A stretch of 64,000 nucleotides of DNA from Typhlomys cinereus. Its lineage: Eukaryota; Chordata; Mammalia; Rodentia; Platacanthomyidae. The notes below the pieces were generated by a model. The model was not told the origin of the DNA. It saw only the letters and a list, made by a program, of their open reading frames with translations, and did not search any database. This document shows positions 33,591 to 45,073 of the stretch, one piece after another (within the stretch, counting starts at the first letter, position 1; every line of letters starts with the position of its first letter). The translations under genes were made by a program, and so were the position numbers. Location of the stretch: positions 2,600,786 through 2,664,785 of the forward strand of contig JALPQD010000303.1 of assembly GCA_023101885.1 (NCBI GenBank), in the 5' to 3' direction.

Positions 33591-34169
33591 ACAAGAAAAA
33601 AAAAGGGAAGGAGACAAGGAAGCAAAGAAATGAAGGGAGGAAAGCAATAGAAGGAGAAGAGAAAGAAAAGATTAACCAGTATAATTTTTTTTTTTTTTTG
33701 AGACAGAGTCTTGTGTCATCCAGGCTGCTTCAAACTCAGTACGCAAATACTGTTTAGTGGGGTAGGTGTTTCTAGGTGGTCATTGCATCCATAATGTGTT
33801 ATCCTGTGACTTTTACTTCCCTTACCACCTTCTAATCAAAGATTAGGATGCTCAAAATGTTCAACAAAAGAGAACCTCCTTTAGAATCTGAGGCCCCAGC
33901 TACTATAATTTATGTGAGGTTCTTTGTGAGTGTGTGTGTGTGTATGTGTGTATAGTCCTGCTTTGGCAAGAAAACAACATGGTTCAAAATTCTGCATTGG
34001 GAGATCTGCTCTGAGAAGCATTACATGGCACATAGAACTGATACATTCTCAGAAGGTGACATTTGCATCTATAGTAGTTAGTAAAGATGATTCATAGGAG
34101 AGCTGGACTCTTTTACTCCTCCCTGTGTGTTTTTGTTTTCATAAAAAATTGGTTAATTTTTGCATAATT

Positions 34170-37100
34170 GTCCTCTTTGTTTTTTTTTATTAAAAATTTA
34201 ATTATACATTTTAAAATTTTTTACCAGTTCCCTCCCTCCCCCCTCCTCCCCCTCCCCTTCCCCCAGTGCCTCCCCCCCAATTCCCAGAGAGTCCTTTATT
34301 GTGTACGCCTAACTCTCCTCTGGGTCCTCCTCTCCGATGACATATAAGGACCCAGTGGCATTTCCATAAGCCCTTTCTCTTGTTCCCCTTAAGCATAAGA
34401 TCACTACTATGGCTGTCAATCCCTTGCCTCCAGGGGTCTCGGTGCCCTTAACAGATGCTAGACTTTATGAGGGCAACAGTGCACTGGACATTGCGCAGGG
34501 CATGCAAAGTCCCATTATGATTGCTTTGGCCCCAACTATTGTTGAGAATCTTGCAAATCGTTGCTCCTCCCATCCTTTTGCTCTTACAATCTTACCGCCC
34601 CCTCTTCCGCAAATGTCCCTGAGCTCCAGGATGGGGAGAGATTAGGCTGGCCTAGTTCTATGTGATTGATATAGAGTCTCTGAAGTTCTGGATTGTGGTT
34701 TGTTGATTTTGTTTTGCAGTTTTGCTGCTCCTGCAATTCCCTTCACTCCATTCTGCTGGGCACTGTATGTCACCCCCTGGCCAGAGACAAAAAGCTGTTA
34801 AACTGGAGTCTTGTTGTAATAGCACATTCAAGGGTAGATGTAATAAGAGTAGGAAACCTCACTGAGGGAGGGGTCCATCACCCATTTGCAAAATGATTAC
34901 TTTTTATCTGCTAGACTATATGCCCTCCCCTTCTGGTGAGATCAGGAAAGAACGTCTGTGAACTTAACCAGGTTTCTCATTACTTACTTGCAGACCTTGA
35001 TGGAGGCCTATTTTCTCTGCTGTAACATGGTCTCCTCTCTCCTTGTTTCTGGTGTGGCCCTCCTAACCCATCTCTCTTGTTCATAATCCTTCCAATTACT
35101 GTGTTACATAGGTTTACTTTTGAGTGTCTCAATGTGGGCTGGGTGAGTTTGGTACTAGGAGCCACCTATTAGGGAGTACATACGGCGCTTAATTTTCTGG
35201 GTTTGGGATACTTCACTTAATATAATTCTTTCTAATGACATCCATTTCCCAGCAAATTCCAGTAATTCATCATTTTTGATGGCTGAGTAGTACTCCATTG
35301 TATAGATGTACCACAGTTTCCTTATCCACTCGTCAACTGTTGGACATTTAGGTTGATTCCATGACTTTGCTATTGTAAACAGTGCTGCTATGAACATGGT
35401 CGAGCTTGTGCTATCGAGGCGAACCTCTGCTGTATGGGGGGTTATTCCCAAAAGTGGGATAGCAGGGTCATATGGCATTTCAATCTTTAATTTCTTTAAG
35501 AATCTCCAGACGGCTCGCCAGAGTGGCTGTATGAGCCTGCATTCCCACCAACAATGTAGGAGAGTTCCCCTCTCTCCACATCCTCTCCAGCATTTGTCGT
35601 TGTTTGTATTGTGGATTTTTGCCATCCTGACCGGGGTGAGATGATATCTCAGGGAAGTTTTGATTTGCATTTCCCTGATGGCGAAGGAAGTGGAGCATTT
35701 TTTAAGATAATTGTTAGACATTTTAATTTCATCCCTGGTAAAGTTTCTTTGAAGTTCCAGGGCCCATTTTTTAATTGGGCCAGTGTTTTCCTTGGAGTTT
35801 AATTTTCTAAGTTCTTTGTGCACTCTGGACAGTAGAGCTCTGTCAGATATGTGGTTAGTGAAGATTTTCTCCCATTCTGTGGGTTGCCTTTGAGCTCGTG
35901 TGACAATCTCTTTATCTGAACAGAAGCTCTTTAATTTCACAAGATCCCAACTGTTGAGAGTTGGTAGCAGTGACTGTGCCATCGGATGTCTGTTTAGGAA
36001 GTGTTGGCCTAGCCCAATCAGCTCGAGGGAGTTCCCTATCCTTTCAACTATGGTTTTTAAAGTCTCTGGCCTGATATCAAGGTCCTTGATCCATTTGGAA
36101 TTAAGTCTTGTACATGGTGACAAGTACGGGTCCAGCTTTAATCTTCTGCATGTGGAGATCCAGTTTTACCAGCACCATTTGTTGAAGATGCTGTTCTTTT
36201 TCCATTGGATTCTTTGGGCCCCTTTGTCAAAGACCAAATGGCTGTAACTTTGTGGGCTTATATCTGGGTCTTCAATCCTTATCCATTGATCTGTGTGTCT
36301 ATTTTGGAGCCAGTACCAGGCTGTCTTTATAACTATGGATTTGTAGTATAGACTTAGGTTTGGTATGGTAATACCTCCAGCTGTGTTTTTGTTACTCAGG
36401 ATTGTTTTTGCTATCCTGGGTCTTTTGTGCCTCCATATGAACTTTGAGATTGTTTGGTCAACTTCTTTGAAGAATTGCTTTGGGATTTTGATTGGTATAG
36501 CATTGAATCTGTATATTGCCTTTGGTAGGATGGTCATTTTTACAATGTTGATTCTGCCAATCCAGGAACAAGGGAGGTCTTTCCACTTTCTGGTGTCTTC
36601 TGCAATTTCTTTCTTTAGGGTTTTAAAGTTTTCATTGTAAAGGTCTTTTACCTCCTTAGTTAGGTTTATACCAAGGTATTTCATTTTTTTAGGGGTTATA
36701 GTAAATGGCATGGTTTCTCTCAAGGCTTTTTCACTTCTTTCATTCTGGGCATATAGGAAGGCCTCTGATTTTTGCACATTTATTTTGTATCCTGCCACCC
36801 TGCTGAACTTCTCAATTAGTTCCAGGAGCTTCCTGGTGGAGTTTTTGGGATCCCTCAGGTATAAGATCATGTCATCTGCAAATAGTGATAGCTTGATTTC
36901 TTCCTTGCCGATTTGAATCCCTCTTATGTCCCTTTCTTGTCTTATGGCTTCAGCTAAGACTTCAAGTACAATATTGAATAGAAGTGGTGAGAGTGGACAG
37001 CCTTGTCTAGTTCCTGATCGAAGTGGGAATGCTTCCAATTGTTCCCCATTGAGCATAATCCTTGCTGTGGGCTTGTTGTATACAGCTTTTATTATATTGA

Positions 37101-38115
37101 TAAAGGTTCCTTCCATTCCTACTGTCTCTAGCGTTTTGATCATCTTGTCAAAAGCTTTTTCTGCATCTATCGAGAGTATCATGTGGTCTTGGACTTTGGA
37201 CTGGTTTACATGATGAATTACATTTATTGATTTGCGTATGTTGAACCAACCTTGTGTGCCGGGGATGAAGCCTACTTGGTCCCCATGAATGATCTTTTTA
37301 ATATGTTTTTGAATCCGATTTGCTAAGACTTTGTTGAGAATCTTTGCGTCTGTGTTCATCAGGGAGATCGGCCTATAGTTTTCTTTTTTAAGTGAATCTT
37401 TATTAGGTTTTGGGATTAAAACGATATTAGCTTCATAGAAGGAATTTGGTAGTGTTCCTTCCTTTGCTATTTGATGGAACAGTTTAAGGAGTATTGGTGT
37501 TATTAACTCCTTAAATGTCTGGTAGAACTCTGTGCTGAATCCATCTGGTCCAGGACATTTTTTGGTGGGAAGATTCGAGATTACTTCCTCAATTTCCTTA
37601 TATGTTATAGGACTATTTAAATAATTCACAACTTCCTGATTCAATTTAGGTAAGTTGTGTTTACTTAGAAATTCATCCATCTCTTTTGTGTTGTCAAACT
37701 TCACAGAGTATAAGTTTTTGAAATATGATGTTATAATTCTCTGGATTTCTTGGGTATCAGTAGTGATAACTCCATGTTCATTTCTAATTTTGTTAATTTG
37801 GGTTTTCTCTCTCTTGCTTTTGGTTAGTTTAGCTAGGGGTGTATCAATCTTGTTGATTTTTTCAAAGAACCAGCTTTTTGATTGGTTGATTTTTTTCTAT
37901 CGTTTTCTTAGTCTCGATTTCAGATATTTCTCCCCTTATTTTGCTAATCTCTTCTGTTCTACTGCTTTTGGGATCAGATTGCTCTAGTTTCTCTAAAGCT
38001 TTAAGCTGCATTGTTAAGTTGTTTATTTCTGATGTTTCCATTTTTTTGACGTGGGCATTAAGAGCTATGAACTTACCTCTTAGAACAGCTTTCATTGTGT
38101 CCTCTTCGTTTTTTT
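34170..38115 (-). mobile_element. Young 5'-truncated L1 (3.9 kb) with 17-bp target duplication
   Basis: The L1 (34187-38098, antisense to Atrn) lies between GTCCTCTTTGTTTTTTT (34170-34186) and GTCCTCTTCGTTTTTTT (38099-38115), which differ at one base. It contains most of ORF2 and a 3' UTR of about 970 bp, but lacks the 5' UTR, ORF1 and the ORF2 endonuclease domain. The 3' UTR differs from the copy at 22807-23398 at only five of about 592 positions, so the family was recently active. Confidence 0.93.
35155..38098 (-). pseudogene. L1 ORF2 (reverse transcriptase and Cys-rich C-terminus), broken
   Basis: Encodes the L1 reverse transcriptase downstream of the missing endonuclease. Visible are [14 protein letters not shown] (near 37144-37167), [11 protein letters not shown], the catalytic F-A-D-D (36871-36882) and the C-terminal zinc-knuckle-like C-W-R-G-C-G-E-R-G-T-L-L-H-C. 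The frame is broken by an in-frame TAA (36166-36168) after W-C-W, and by a one-base-type frameshift at about 37880-37905, where the frame of 37862-38095 changes to that of 36166-37704. Relative to mouse L1, about five codons after D-A-E-K-A-F-D-K are missing. Not able to make active protein. Confidence 0.93.
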
Positions 38116-38244
38116 AAAAAGCTTGTAGATGATGACCAAGACCCATTTTCTGCAGCTTTCCTTTTTCATTTATTGTTTGACAATGTTTACTATAAAAAAA
38201 TGAGGGGAAAATGACTTTCTCTTTCTCTGTTATAAGGAATCTTA

Positions 38245-38330
38245 GGCTGGTAATGTAGCTCAGTTGGTAAAGTCTTGCTTAGCTGGTATTCACAAAGCCT
38301 TGGGTTCAGCCCCCAACACTGAAGGTCAGA
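38245..38330 (+). repeat. ID-like SINE
   Basis: GGTAATGTAGCTCAGTTGGT then GGGTTCAGCCCCCAACACTG. It is followed by B1-like sequence (CAAGGCCAACCTGGGTTATA), so it may be a composite, and then by (CT)n at 38407-38423. Confidence 0.65.
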
Positions 38331-39185
38331 GGTTCAATATTGTTCTTGGTACATACCAAATTCAAGGCCAACCTGGGTTATATTCACTGGCACAAGCATA
38401 CCTTTCTCTCTCTCTCTCTCTCTAGTAAATTTTTAAAAAGTAAATAAAATAAAACCTGACTGGGCATGTAACACATGTCTGTAACCCCAGGATTCAGGAG
38501 ATAGAGTCAAAAGGCTCACAAGTTCAGGATCATTCTTCATTCTCAGCTATATAGTGAGCTTGATGCCCACCTGGGAGTATGAGATCCTGACTCAAAAAAT
38601 AATAATAGCAATAAATAAAATTAAAAATCCATTTCTAAACGTAAGTGATGTTTAGAGAGAAGACACAAACATCCAGTTCCATGGTTCAAAATCCTTTAAA
38701 CAGGTACTATTAGGTCCTTATTTATTTATGGCATTTATTGTAAAAAGGAAAAAAATGGAAGTCTCACTTCTACTTTATTGTGACTCTGGCACTCAAAAAG
38801 AGTACAAGGGTAGTACACTTACCTACTGTGGGTGAAGTTAGTTGATTGATGCTCAGCACCACAGATGAAGAAGGATGGGGTAGGGTTAGGAAAAATAAGA
38901 TATTGATCATTGATTTTTTTTATTGTTATCCGTAGTGGAGTAGCTGTCATCTTATTCAGTAATTATTTGTGTACAAGGTTGAATGCCTCTTATTTGACAT
39001 CTGAAACCAGTGCTCCAAAAGTTTCAAATTAGGACTAGCAAGATTGCTCAGGAGATAAAGTAAGTTGCCATACAAGCCTATCTCAGTTAAATTTCCAGAA
39101 CCCATGTGGAGGAAGGAGAGAACTGATTCCCCAAAGTTCTCCTCTGATCTCCACATATACACTGTGAGGCAGGCATATATATGTT

Positions 39186-39188
39186 AGA

Positions 39189-39229
<41 letters not shown>

Positions 39230-39292
39230 GTCTGTCTGTCTATCTATATCTATAAGTCTGTCTGTCTATCTCTGTCTGTCTATCTCTATTGC
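39186..39292. repeat. (TATC)n/(TGTC)n microsatellite
   Basis: A run of ATCT units changing to GTCT and mixed units: two interleaved tetranucleotide repeats. Likely polymorphic. Confidence 0.95.
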
Positions 39293-40089
39293 TTTCCACA
39301 CACACACATTCAAAATCATCTTTTTTTTTTTTTTTTAAATAAAGTCTGGTGATGACACATGCCTATAACTCCAATACTAGGAGGCTGAAGCAGAATTGTG
39401 AATTCAAGGCCAGTATAAGTCTTGAGACCTTGTCTTAAATACTTTTAATTTTGAATTTCATATCAGTTGCTGGTAAGGTTTAGGGAAATATTCCCCCAAA
39501 CCGAAACGCATTAGTCCGAATTCTTTGGGTGAGGGATTCTCAACTGTACCACAGCAAATAGTTCTTGACACCAAGTCTTTAATATTAGTATGTGATAATA
39601 AACTTAATTTCAGAGATTTTCCCTTCATAATACACAAAATATTTTTGTTTCTTTTAATCAGTAATACATTATAGATTTTTTGTGCTCCTGGTATATAAAA
39701 TGTTAACTGCTAGCAAAGTTATTTAAGTTCCCACTGACAGCCAGCTGATTATCAGATTACAGTCTATAGCAAAATTTAAGGCAAAAAAAAAAAAAAAAAA
39801 AAACAAGGACAATATCTCAAGGTGAGTATATAGTGAGTACCTATCCTATCAATACTGAAGGAACTGCAGGTCCAGTGTGAAGTACAGTAGAGCTGTAAGA
39901 AGTTATGCTGAATCCTCACAATATTACTTTTGGGTTGCCAACTAAATAGAAAAGGAAGTCAAAGGATAGGCTCTTTGCCTTAAGAGAAAAATCTTCTCAT
40001 TCATTGACAATGAAGTCTGCCACTTCCTCTCAGAAGAGCAGGGAGATGCAGTGTTCTGTGTAACACTTTGCCTATTTTTTCTGCCACAG

Positions 40090-40151
40090 ATTGCCTTCTC
40101 CCAGCACAGCAACTTTATGGACCTGGTACAGTTCTTCGTGACTTTCTTCAG
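40090..40151 (+). CDS. Atrn: Attractin exon 25, first half of the transmembrane helix
   Basis: Acceptor TTTTCTGCCACAG (ends 40089), donor GTAATT (40152). It starts in phase 0, encodes 20 codons from I-A-F-S-Q-H-S-N to V-Q-F-F-V-T-F-F and ends with two bases of a Ser codon. The hydrophobic part is the N-terminal half of the single membrane-spanning helix. This is the first membrane-specific exon, so its inclusion decides membrane versus soluble protein. Confidence 0.95.
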
Positions 40152-40576
40152 GTAATTTCTTTCATGCCAACTATATCTGTTTCTTTGATTCATATCTGTA
40201 ATTCTAGGTTATATATATTTCTGGATGCTGCATACCAATTGCTGGGATATAAATTCAGAATAATCTGATAAAATTAAAATATTTAGTTTATATGTTCTGG
40301 TTTTTGGGGGACAGCTTTGCCATGTACCCTATCCTGAGTTATACATGATTTGGCTTTTCATCTGGGGAGAAATTTGGACTGAAATTAATATTAATAATGG
40401 TTACTGATACCAGCTACACATGTGCTTTGTCTAATTCAAGAGATTATTCCAGTGATTATCCATAACTACGAAGTGATTTTATTTTAGACCCTCTTTTACT
40501 TTTATATATAGTATTCTTTAAGATTAATTTTATTTTTTGAAAATATTATGTAGACATAATTGAAAGAAACAACAAA

Positions 40577-40790
40577 GGATTGGCAAGATGGCTCAGCAAG
40601 TAAAGGCATTTGCAACACAAGCATGGCGACCTGAGTTTGATCCCTTGAACCCACACAAAGGTGGATGGAGAGAACCAACTCCACAAAGTTGTCCTCTGCT
40701 ACATTTGTGCCATGGCACGTGTGCCCACAGGCACATTCTCACATGCACAGAAATAAATAAAAGAAAAACACAATAGGTTGTTGCAGTGCT
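40577..40790 (+). repeat. B3/B2-type SINE
   Basis: GGCAAGATGGCTCAGCAAGT, GACCTGAGTTTGATCCC (box B), AACTCCACAAAGTTGTCCTC and an end with AATAAATAAAAG. A well-preserved rodent SINE distinct from the CpG-rich family. Confidence 0.85.
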
Positions 40791-41534
40791 GAAAGGAAAC
40801 AACAGAAACCCACCTCATTTTCCCACTTTCTCTCCCCGTTACAGATTGTAGCATTTGTTACTTCGCAAATGTACACTAATTCTTGATTTTTCAGCTCAGT
40901 TGTCTTTTATGCTTTATAGAAGATGAAGATTGGGTGTCTTGCACTGCCTTACTCCATAACTAACCACAAACACTGTAAATGCACACAACATTCCCTTCCT
41001 CCCATTCATGTAATACAGTTGTATCAGTGTTTGACAAATCATTAATACCTATTTACATTAACGTGACGATAAAACACTGAACAGAATTATGATTATATGT
41101 TTCAATATTTGTTGGATAATTACTCTTTGTGATCACCCTTTGCTTTTCTTAAATGTAACATTTGCCATATTTTGATTTTTTTTGTTTCATCTTTCTATGA
41201 GCCTATTCCTGATTTATAACTATACACTAATAAAATAAGAACACTTTCATGAAGGTCATACAAAAGCAAGTTGTCTCATGCCTTTAGTTTTTCTTGAAGT
41301 TCTGTACTTTAGAATTCTCCAACCTCTACCCCCAAGTGCACTATAGTGCCTAAGAGCTGCTACTTAGCTGTCATCTTGGGGACTGTATATTTTCTCTTAT
41401 ATAAAGTATGTCTCCATTTCCCAGTTCATAGTCTTCCTTATATTCCTTCTTTTTACTAGAACATTCTCAAGAAAGTTTTCGAGGAAAGATACGTAGGAGA
41501 TGAGGCTCCACAACTAAAAAAATCCTTATTTTAG

Positions 41535-41785
41535 GACTGGAGAGATAACTCAAGGGTTAAGCCTTTGCTTCACAAGCAGAAAAACCTGAGTTTGATCCTT
41601 AAATTTCAGATGGAAATGGTGGTGAGCTACAATTCCAGCCCTGAAATGCAGAGCCTGGGAAACGTACTAAGATAGAAGAGCAATCTAAGATGATTCCTAA
41701 TGTCAATACTGGGACTTCACAGGCATATACACATACTTAAGTGCCCTCTTGTACACACACAAACATATGCATGCAAAAAAAATCC
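41535..41785 (+). repeat. Old B2-like SINE, sense
   Basis: GGACTGGAGAGATAACTCAA, GGGTTAAGCCTTTGCTTC, CCTGAGTTTGATCC and a diverged body with an A-rich end. Confidence 0.75.
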
Positions 41786-41917
41786 TTATTTTTACCTTCA
41801 TAATTGGACTGTGAATTTGAGTACAGAATTTTAAGTTGGAAATAATTTTCCTCTAGAATTTCCTCTAGAAGTTGTACGGTTTTTTCCAGCCTCCAATATT
41901 AAAAAAGCTAATGTTGG

Positions 41918-42135
41918 TCTGGAGAGATGGCTCAGAAGTTAAGACTGTACCTCAAAAGCAGAAGGTCCTGAGTTTAGATCCCAGGTCTCAGGCGGAAATA
42001 TAAGGACCTGCACTTCCAGCCCTGGTAGGTGGAGCCTGGGAAATCCTAGAGCAAACCAAGAAGGAGGTAGAAGTAATCCAGAATGATCCCCAGAGCACAT
42101 AAACAAAAATAAAAATAAAAAATATAAAAAGAAGG
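41918..42135 (+). repeat. Old B2-like SINE, sense
   Basis: GGTCTGGAGAGATGGCTCAG, AAGGTCCTGAGTTTAGATCC, TAGGTGGAGCCTGGGAAATC, ending in (AAATA)n. Older subfamily without the CA tract. Confidence 0.8.
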
Positions 42136-42394
42136 GTAATGTTTTAATCCTTCTTGGAAAGAATCTATCATTTAAAAACATATATTTGCAGTAATATACA
42201 TGGAAGAAGAGGGCATTGCATTAGTGAAATGAGTCACCACAAGTACTGTATGTTCTCATATATGCAAATAAAAGTTCATCTCAAAGAAGTTGAAAATACG
42301 GGGCTGTCAGCACAAACCCATTCTTGTGGCTAAGACAGGAGGATCTGAGAGGACAGCTTGATCAAAAGAGTCAGACCCAAAAGGAAGAAAGAGA

Positions 42395-42660
42395 CAGGAA
42401 GGAAGGAAGGAAGGAGGGAGGGAGGGAGGGAGGGAGGGAGGGAGGGAGGGAGGGAGGGAGGGAGACAGAAAGAAAAAGAGAAAGAAAGAGAGAAAGAAAA
42501 AGAGAAAGAAAGAAAAAGAGTAAAGAAAGAAAAAGAAAGTAAAGAAAGAGAAAGAGGAAGGAAGGAAGGAGAGAGACAGGAAGGCAGGAGAGAGAGACAG
42601 GAAGGAAGGAAAGGGAAGGAAGGAAGGAGGGAGGGCGGGAGGGAGGGAGGGCAGGAATTA
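42395..42660. repeat. Long purine microsatellite (GGAA/GGGA/GAAA)n
   Basis: About 265 bp of almost pure purine on the + strand: (GGAA)n, (GGGA)n, (GAAA)n mixtures, then GGAA again. Such homopurine/homopyrimidine mirror tracts can form triplex DNA. The open frames predicted on both strands are artefacts of the repeat. Confidence 0.95.
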
Positions 42661-42880
42661 TCAGAGCTTAAGAAAGTATGGGGAAAGTGGGCTGTAAAGA
42701 AGAGGTTCATGGGTATATAAAATTACTATGTGTCGTTTTAAACCATATACTAAATAAAAATGTTTAAATGCTTAGATTGGAATCTATAGAGGGTGAAGAT
42801 GGACTAAGAAACTCTGGGAAGTGTTATTTATTTGTATTTATTCACCAGTCTTTTTTTTCTCCTAGTGAGTATCTTATGTT

Positions 42881-43161
42881 CTGAGTTTATTTCTTTTTTT
42901 TTAATCTATTCAATTGTGTGTGTGTGTGTGTGTGTGTGGAACCACAGGCGAATTCGGGAACCACCATGGACCGCCTCCACTTCCTCCTTGTTTACTCTGC
43001 CCCGGGATTCACAGGCTCCGCCCTACCAGGACCAGAAACGCAGGATGCCCCCGCTTCTGCTCGGTGTCTATACGTGGGGTCTAGAATCCGAACTCAGGAC
43101 CTTCCTCCTGCAAGGCAGAGGCTTAACTTCTGAGCCACCTCTCCAGCCCCCTGAGTTTATT
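42881..43161 (-). mobile_element. Young B2-like SINE with 11-bp target duplication
   Basis: Insert 42892-43150 lies between copies of CTGAGTTTATT (42881-42891, 43151-43161). Short (GT)n, complete CpG-rich body and head. Confidence 0.88.
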
Positions 43162-43889
43162 GCTTAGGAGAACACTCTCACTGTCCCATGCAGTTTTAAC
43201 AAGAACCCTACAGGCAGGTGTAATGTTGTTAAGAGCTCAGGAAACTGAAGACCAGAGTGATAGGCAGTTGAGAGTAGGACTGTGACTCCTGACTCCACCT
43301 CCCCTTGGGCAAGACCATGTCTTCTGTTTCCCTTATTAGCTGGCTAATAAGCAGAAACATCTTTGTGTTTCTTAATTAAAGTGTATGTTTAGTCATGTGC
43401 GTTCCACATACATGCTGCATATAAAAAAAAAGTTCCTGTAGATAGCAATCAAAAAAATTAAAGTGGAATATAGTTCCAGAAGCATTTACAAATCCTACAT
43501 TGTGACCACAAAGTAAATGTCTCAGAACAAAGGTAGAATATTACCAGTGTTCAAGTCTTTTTTAAAATTATTATTATTTTTACTTAAGAGAGAGGTATGT
43601 TGTAGCACATGGGTGGAGGTGAGAGGATGACTTTCAGAAATCAGTTCTCCCATAGGGGATTCTAAGTGCCTAACTCAGGTTGTCACATTTGTAGGCAGGT
43701 GTTTTATCCACTGAACTATCCCTTCAACCCAAGTCTGTGGTTCTTAACCTTAAGTAAACTTAGAATTCTTTGCAATCTTTTGGTTTTCAACCCATATCCC
43801 AAACCAATTACATCATTCTCAGAGCAGAACTTCTCTGATAGTTCCAACTTGCAGCTAAGATTGAAAACTACTGTTTTGAAAGTATCATT

Positions 43890-44106
43890 AAGAAAAGAAA
43901 GCACGGGGCTGGAGAGATAGCTCAAGGGTTAAGCCTCTGCCTTGCAGGTCCTGAGTTCGGATCCTAGACCCCACGTATAGACGCCGGGCAGAAGCGGGGG
44001 CTGCTTGCGTTTCTGGTCCTGGAGGGCGGAGCCTGTGAATCCCGGGGCAGGGCAAACAAGGAGGAAGTGGAGGCGGTCCATGGTGGTTCCCGAATTCGTC
44101 CATGGT

Positions 44107-44172
<66 letters not shown>

Positions 44173-44255
44173 TATGTGCACACACGCATACCCACACAAT
44201 TGAATAAATAAAAAATAATGAAAAAAATTAAAAAAAAAAAAAGAAAAGAAAGCAC
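43890..44255 (+). mobile_element. Young B2-like SINE with 15-bp target duplication
   Basis: Insert 43905-44240 lies between AAGAAAAGAAAGCAC at 43890-43904 and 44241-44255. A forward copy with head, CpG-rich body, (CA)n, ATTGAATAAATAAAAAATAA and poly(A). Directly after the right duplication there is another SINE head (44256-44290), so the target was the edge of an older element. Confidence 0.92.
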
Positions 44256-44360
44256 TGGACTGGAGAGGTGGCTCAGGGGTTAAGACTTAATCAGATTATG
44301 CAGGAGAATAGCAAGTTTAAGATCAACCCAGGCAATTTATCAAGACTCTATTTCACAATA
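44256..44360 (+). repeat. Chimeric remnant: SINE head joined to B1-like sequence
   Basis: TGGACTGGAGAGGTGGCTCA, GGGGTTAAGACTT is a B2-like head. It passes directly into B1-like AGGAGAATAGCAAGTTTAAG and ATCAACCCAGGC without a SINE body. Confidence 0.55.
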
Positions 44361-44516
44361 AAATAATAAAAATCAAGTTGGAAGTATAGAACACTTATCT
44401 ATTATGTGCAAAGCTCAAAATTCAATCCCAGGTACTGCCAAAAAATAAATTTGCGGATTTATTTATTATTGGATAGTATCAATGCATTCTACTTTTATTT
44501 AATATCCATTTGTGGT

Positions 44517-44885
44517 AGGTAGTACTAATTGTCAACCTGACACCTAGGACACAGACCTTTTGGCACACCTGAGAGAGATTGTCTTGATTGCATTAATCCA
44601 TGTGGGAAGGTGCAGACCAAAAGTAAGTGGGACTATTCCTAGGTCAGATGGTTCAGACTCTATAAAGATGGAGAGAGAGCTAAGTGCTAGCAAGTTTGCA
44701 TGCGTTGGTTCTTGTTCTCCGCTCTGTGCTGTGGGCTGAATGTGGGCAGTTCCTTCCAGCTCCTGCTGCTGGCGAGTACCTGCCTCAGTGCACTATAACC
44801 TACAATTGTGAACCAGTTAAATTCCATCTGCCCTGAACTTGCTGGGGTCGGGTATTTTGGTGCAGCAACATGTAGTGAAACAAAA
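44517..44885 (+). mobile_element. Interspersed repeat related in style to R1
   Basis: Starts GGTAGTACTAATTGTCAACC and TGACACCTAGGACACAG, contains GAGAGATTGTCTTGATTGC and ends GCAGCAACATGTAGTGAAAC. Similar start motif (GTCAAC-TGACA) to R1 but a different body. Possibly a hAT-type nonautonomous element. Confidence 0.5.
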
Positions 44886-45073
44886 CCACTTCCTTAAAGG
44901 AAACACAGAATCTTCTTTAAATATGATAGAGGAGCCAAATATTGTGACACAAAGGTGGAGGCAGAAGAATCAGGGGTTCAAGACTATCTTTGTCTGCATA
45001 GAGTTGGAGGTCAGTCTGGACTACGTGACACCCTTTCTCAATAATTAAATCTGATAGAGGAACTTTATAAAGC

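Larger units (their letters stand above)
18897..40089 (+). other. Intron 24 (21.2 kb), between extracellular and membrane exons
   Basis: The largest intron here and heavily invaded; the main elements are listed separately. Smaller pieces: B2/B4-like (19055-19340), B1 (19405-19520), a B2-like piece (27255-27440) with (CA)n, ID-like inverted (27775-27845), B1 pair (27970-28240), B3-like (28305-28435), B2-like (31075-31250), ID (33522-33590), B1 (30930-31015, 38455-38615), B4-like (39030-39165). I see no named element in 20840-21415, 25065-27110, 29105-29500, 29965-30900, 32125-32800, 33690-34165 and 39450-40089. Confidence 0.65.

Noticed and set aside
42358..42720. Open frames of 120-126 codons on both strands rich in Arg/Glu/Lys or Ser/Leu/Pro
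   Set aside because: They are translations of the purine microsatellite and carry no coding signal.
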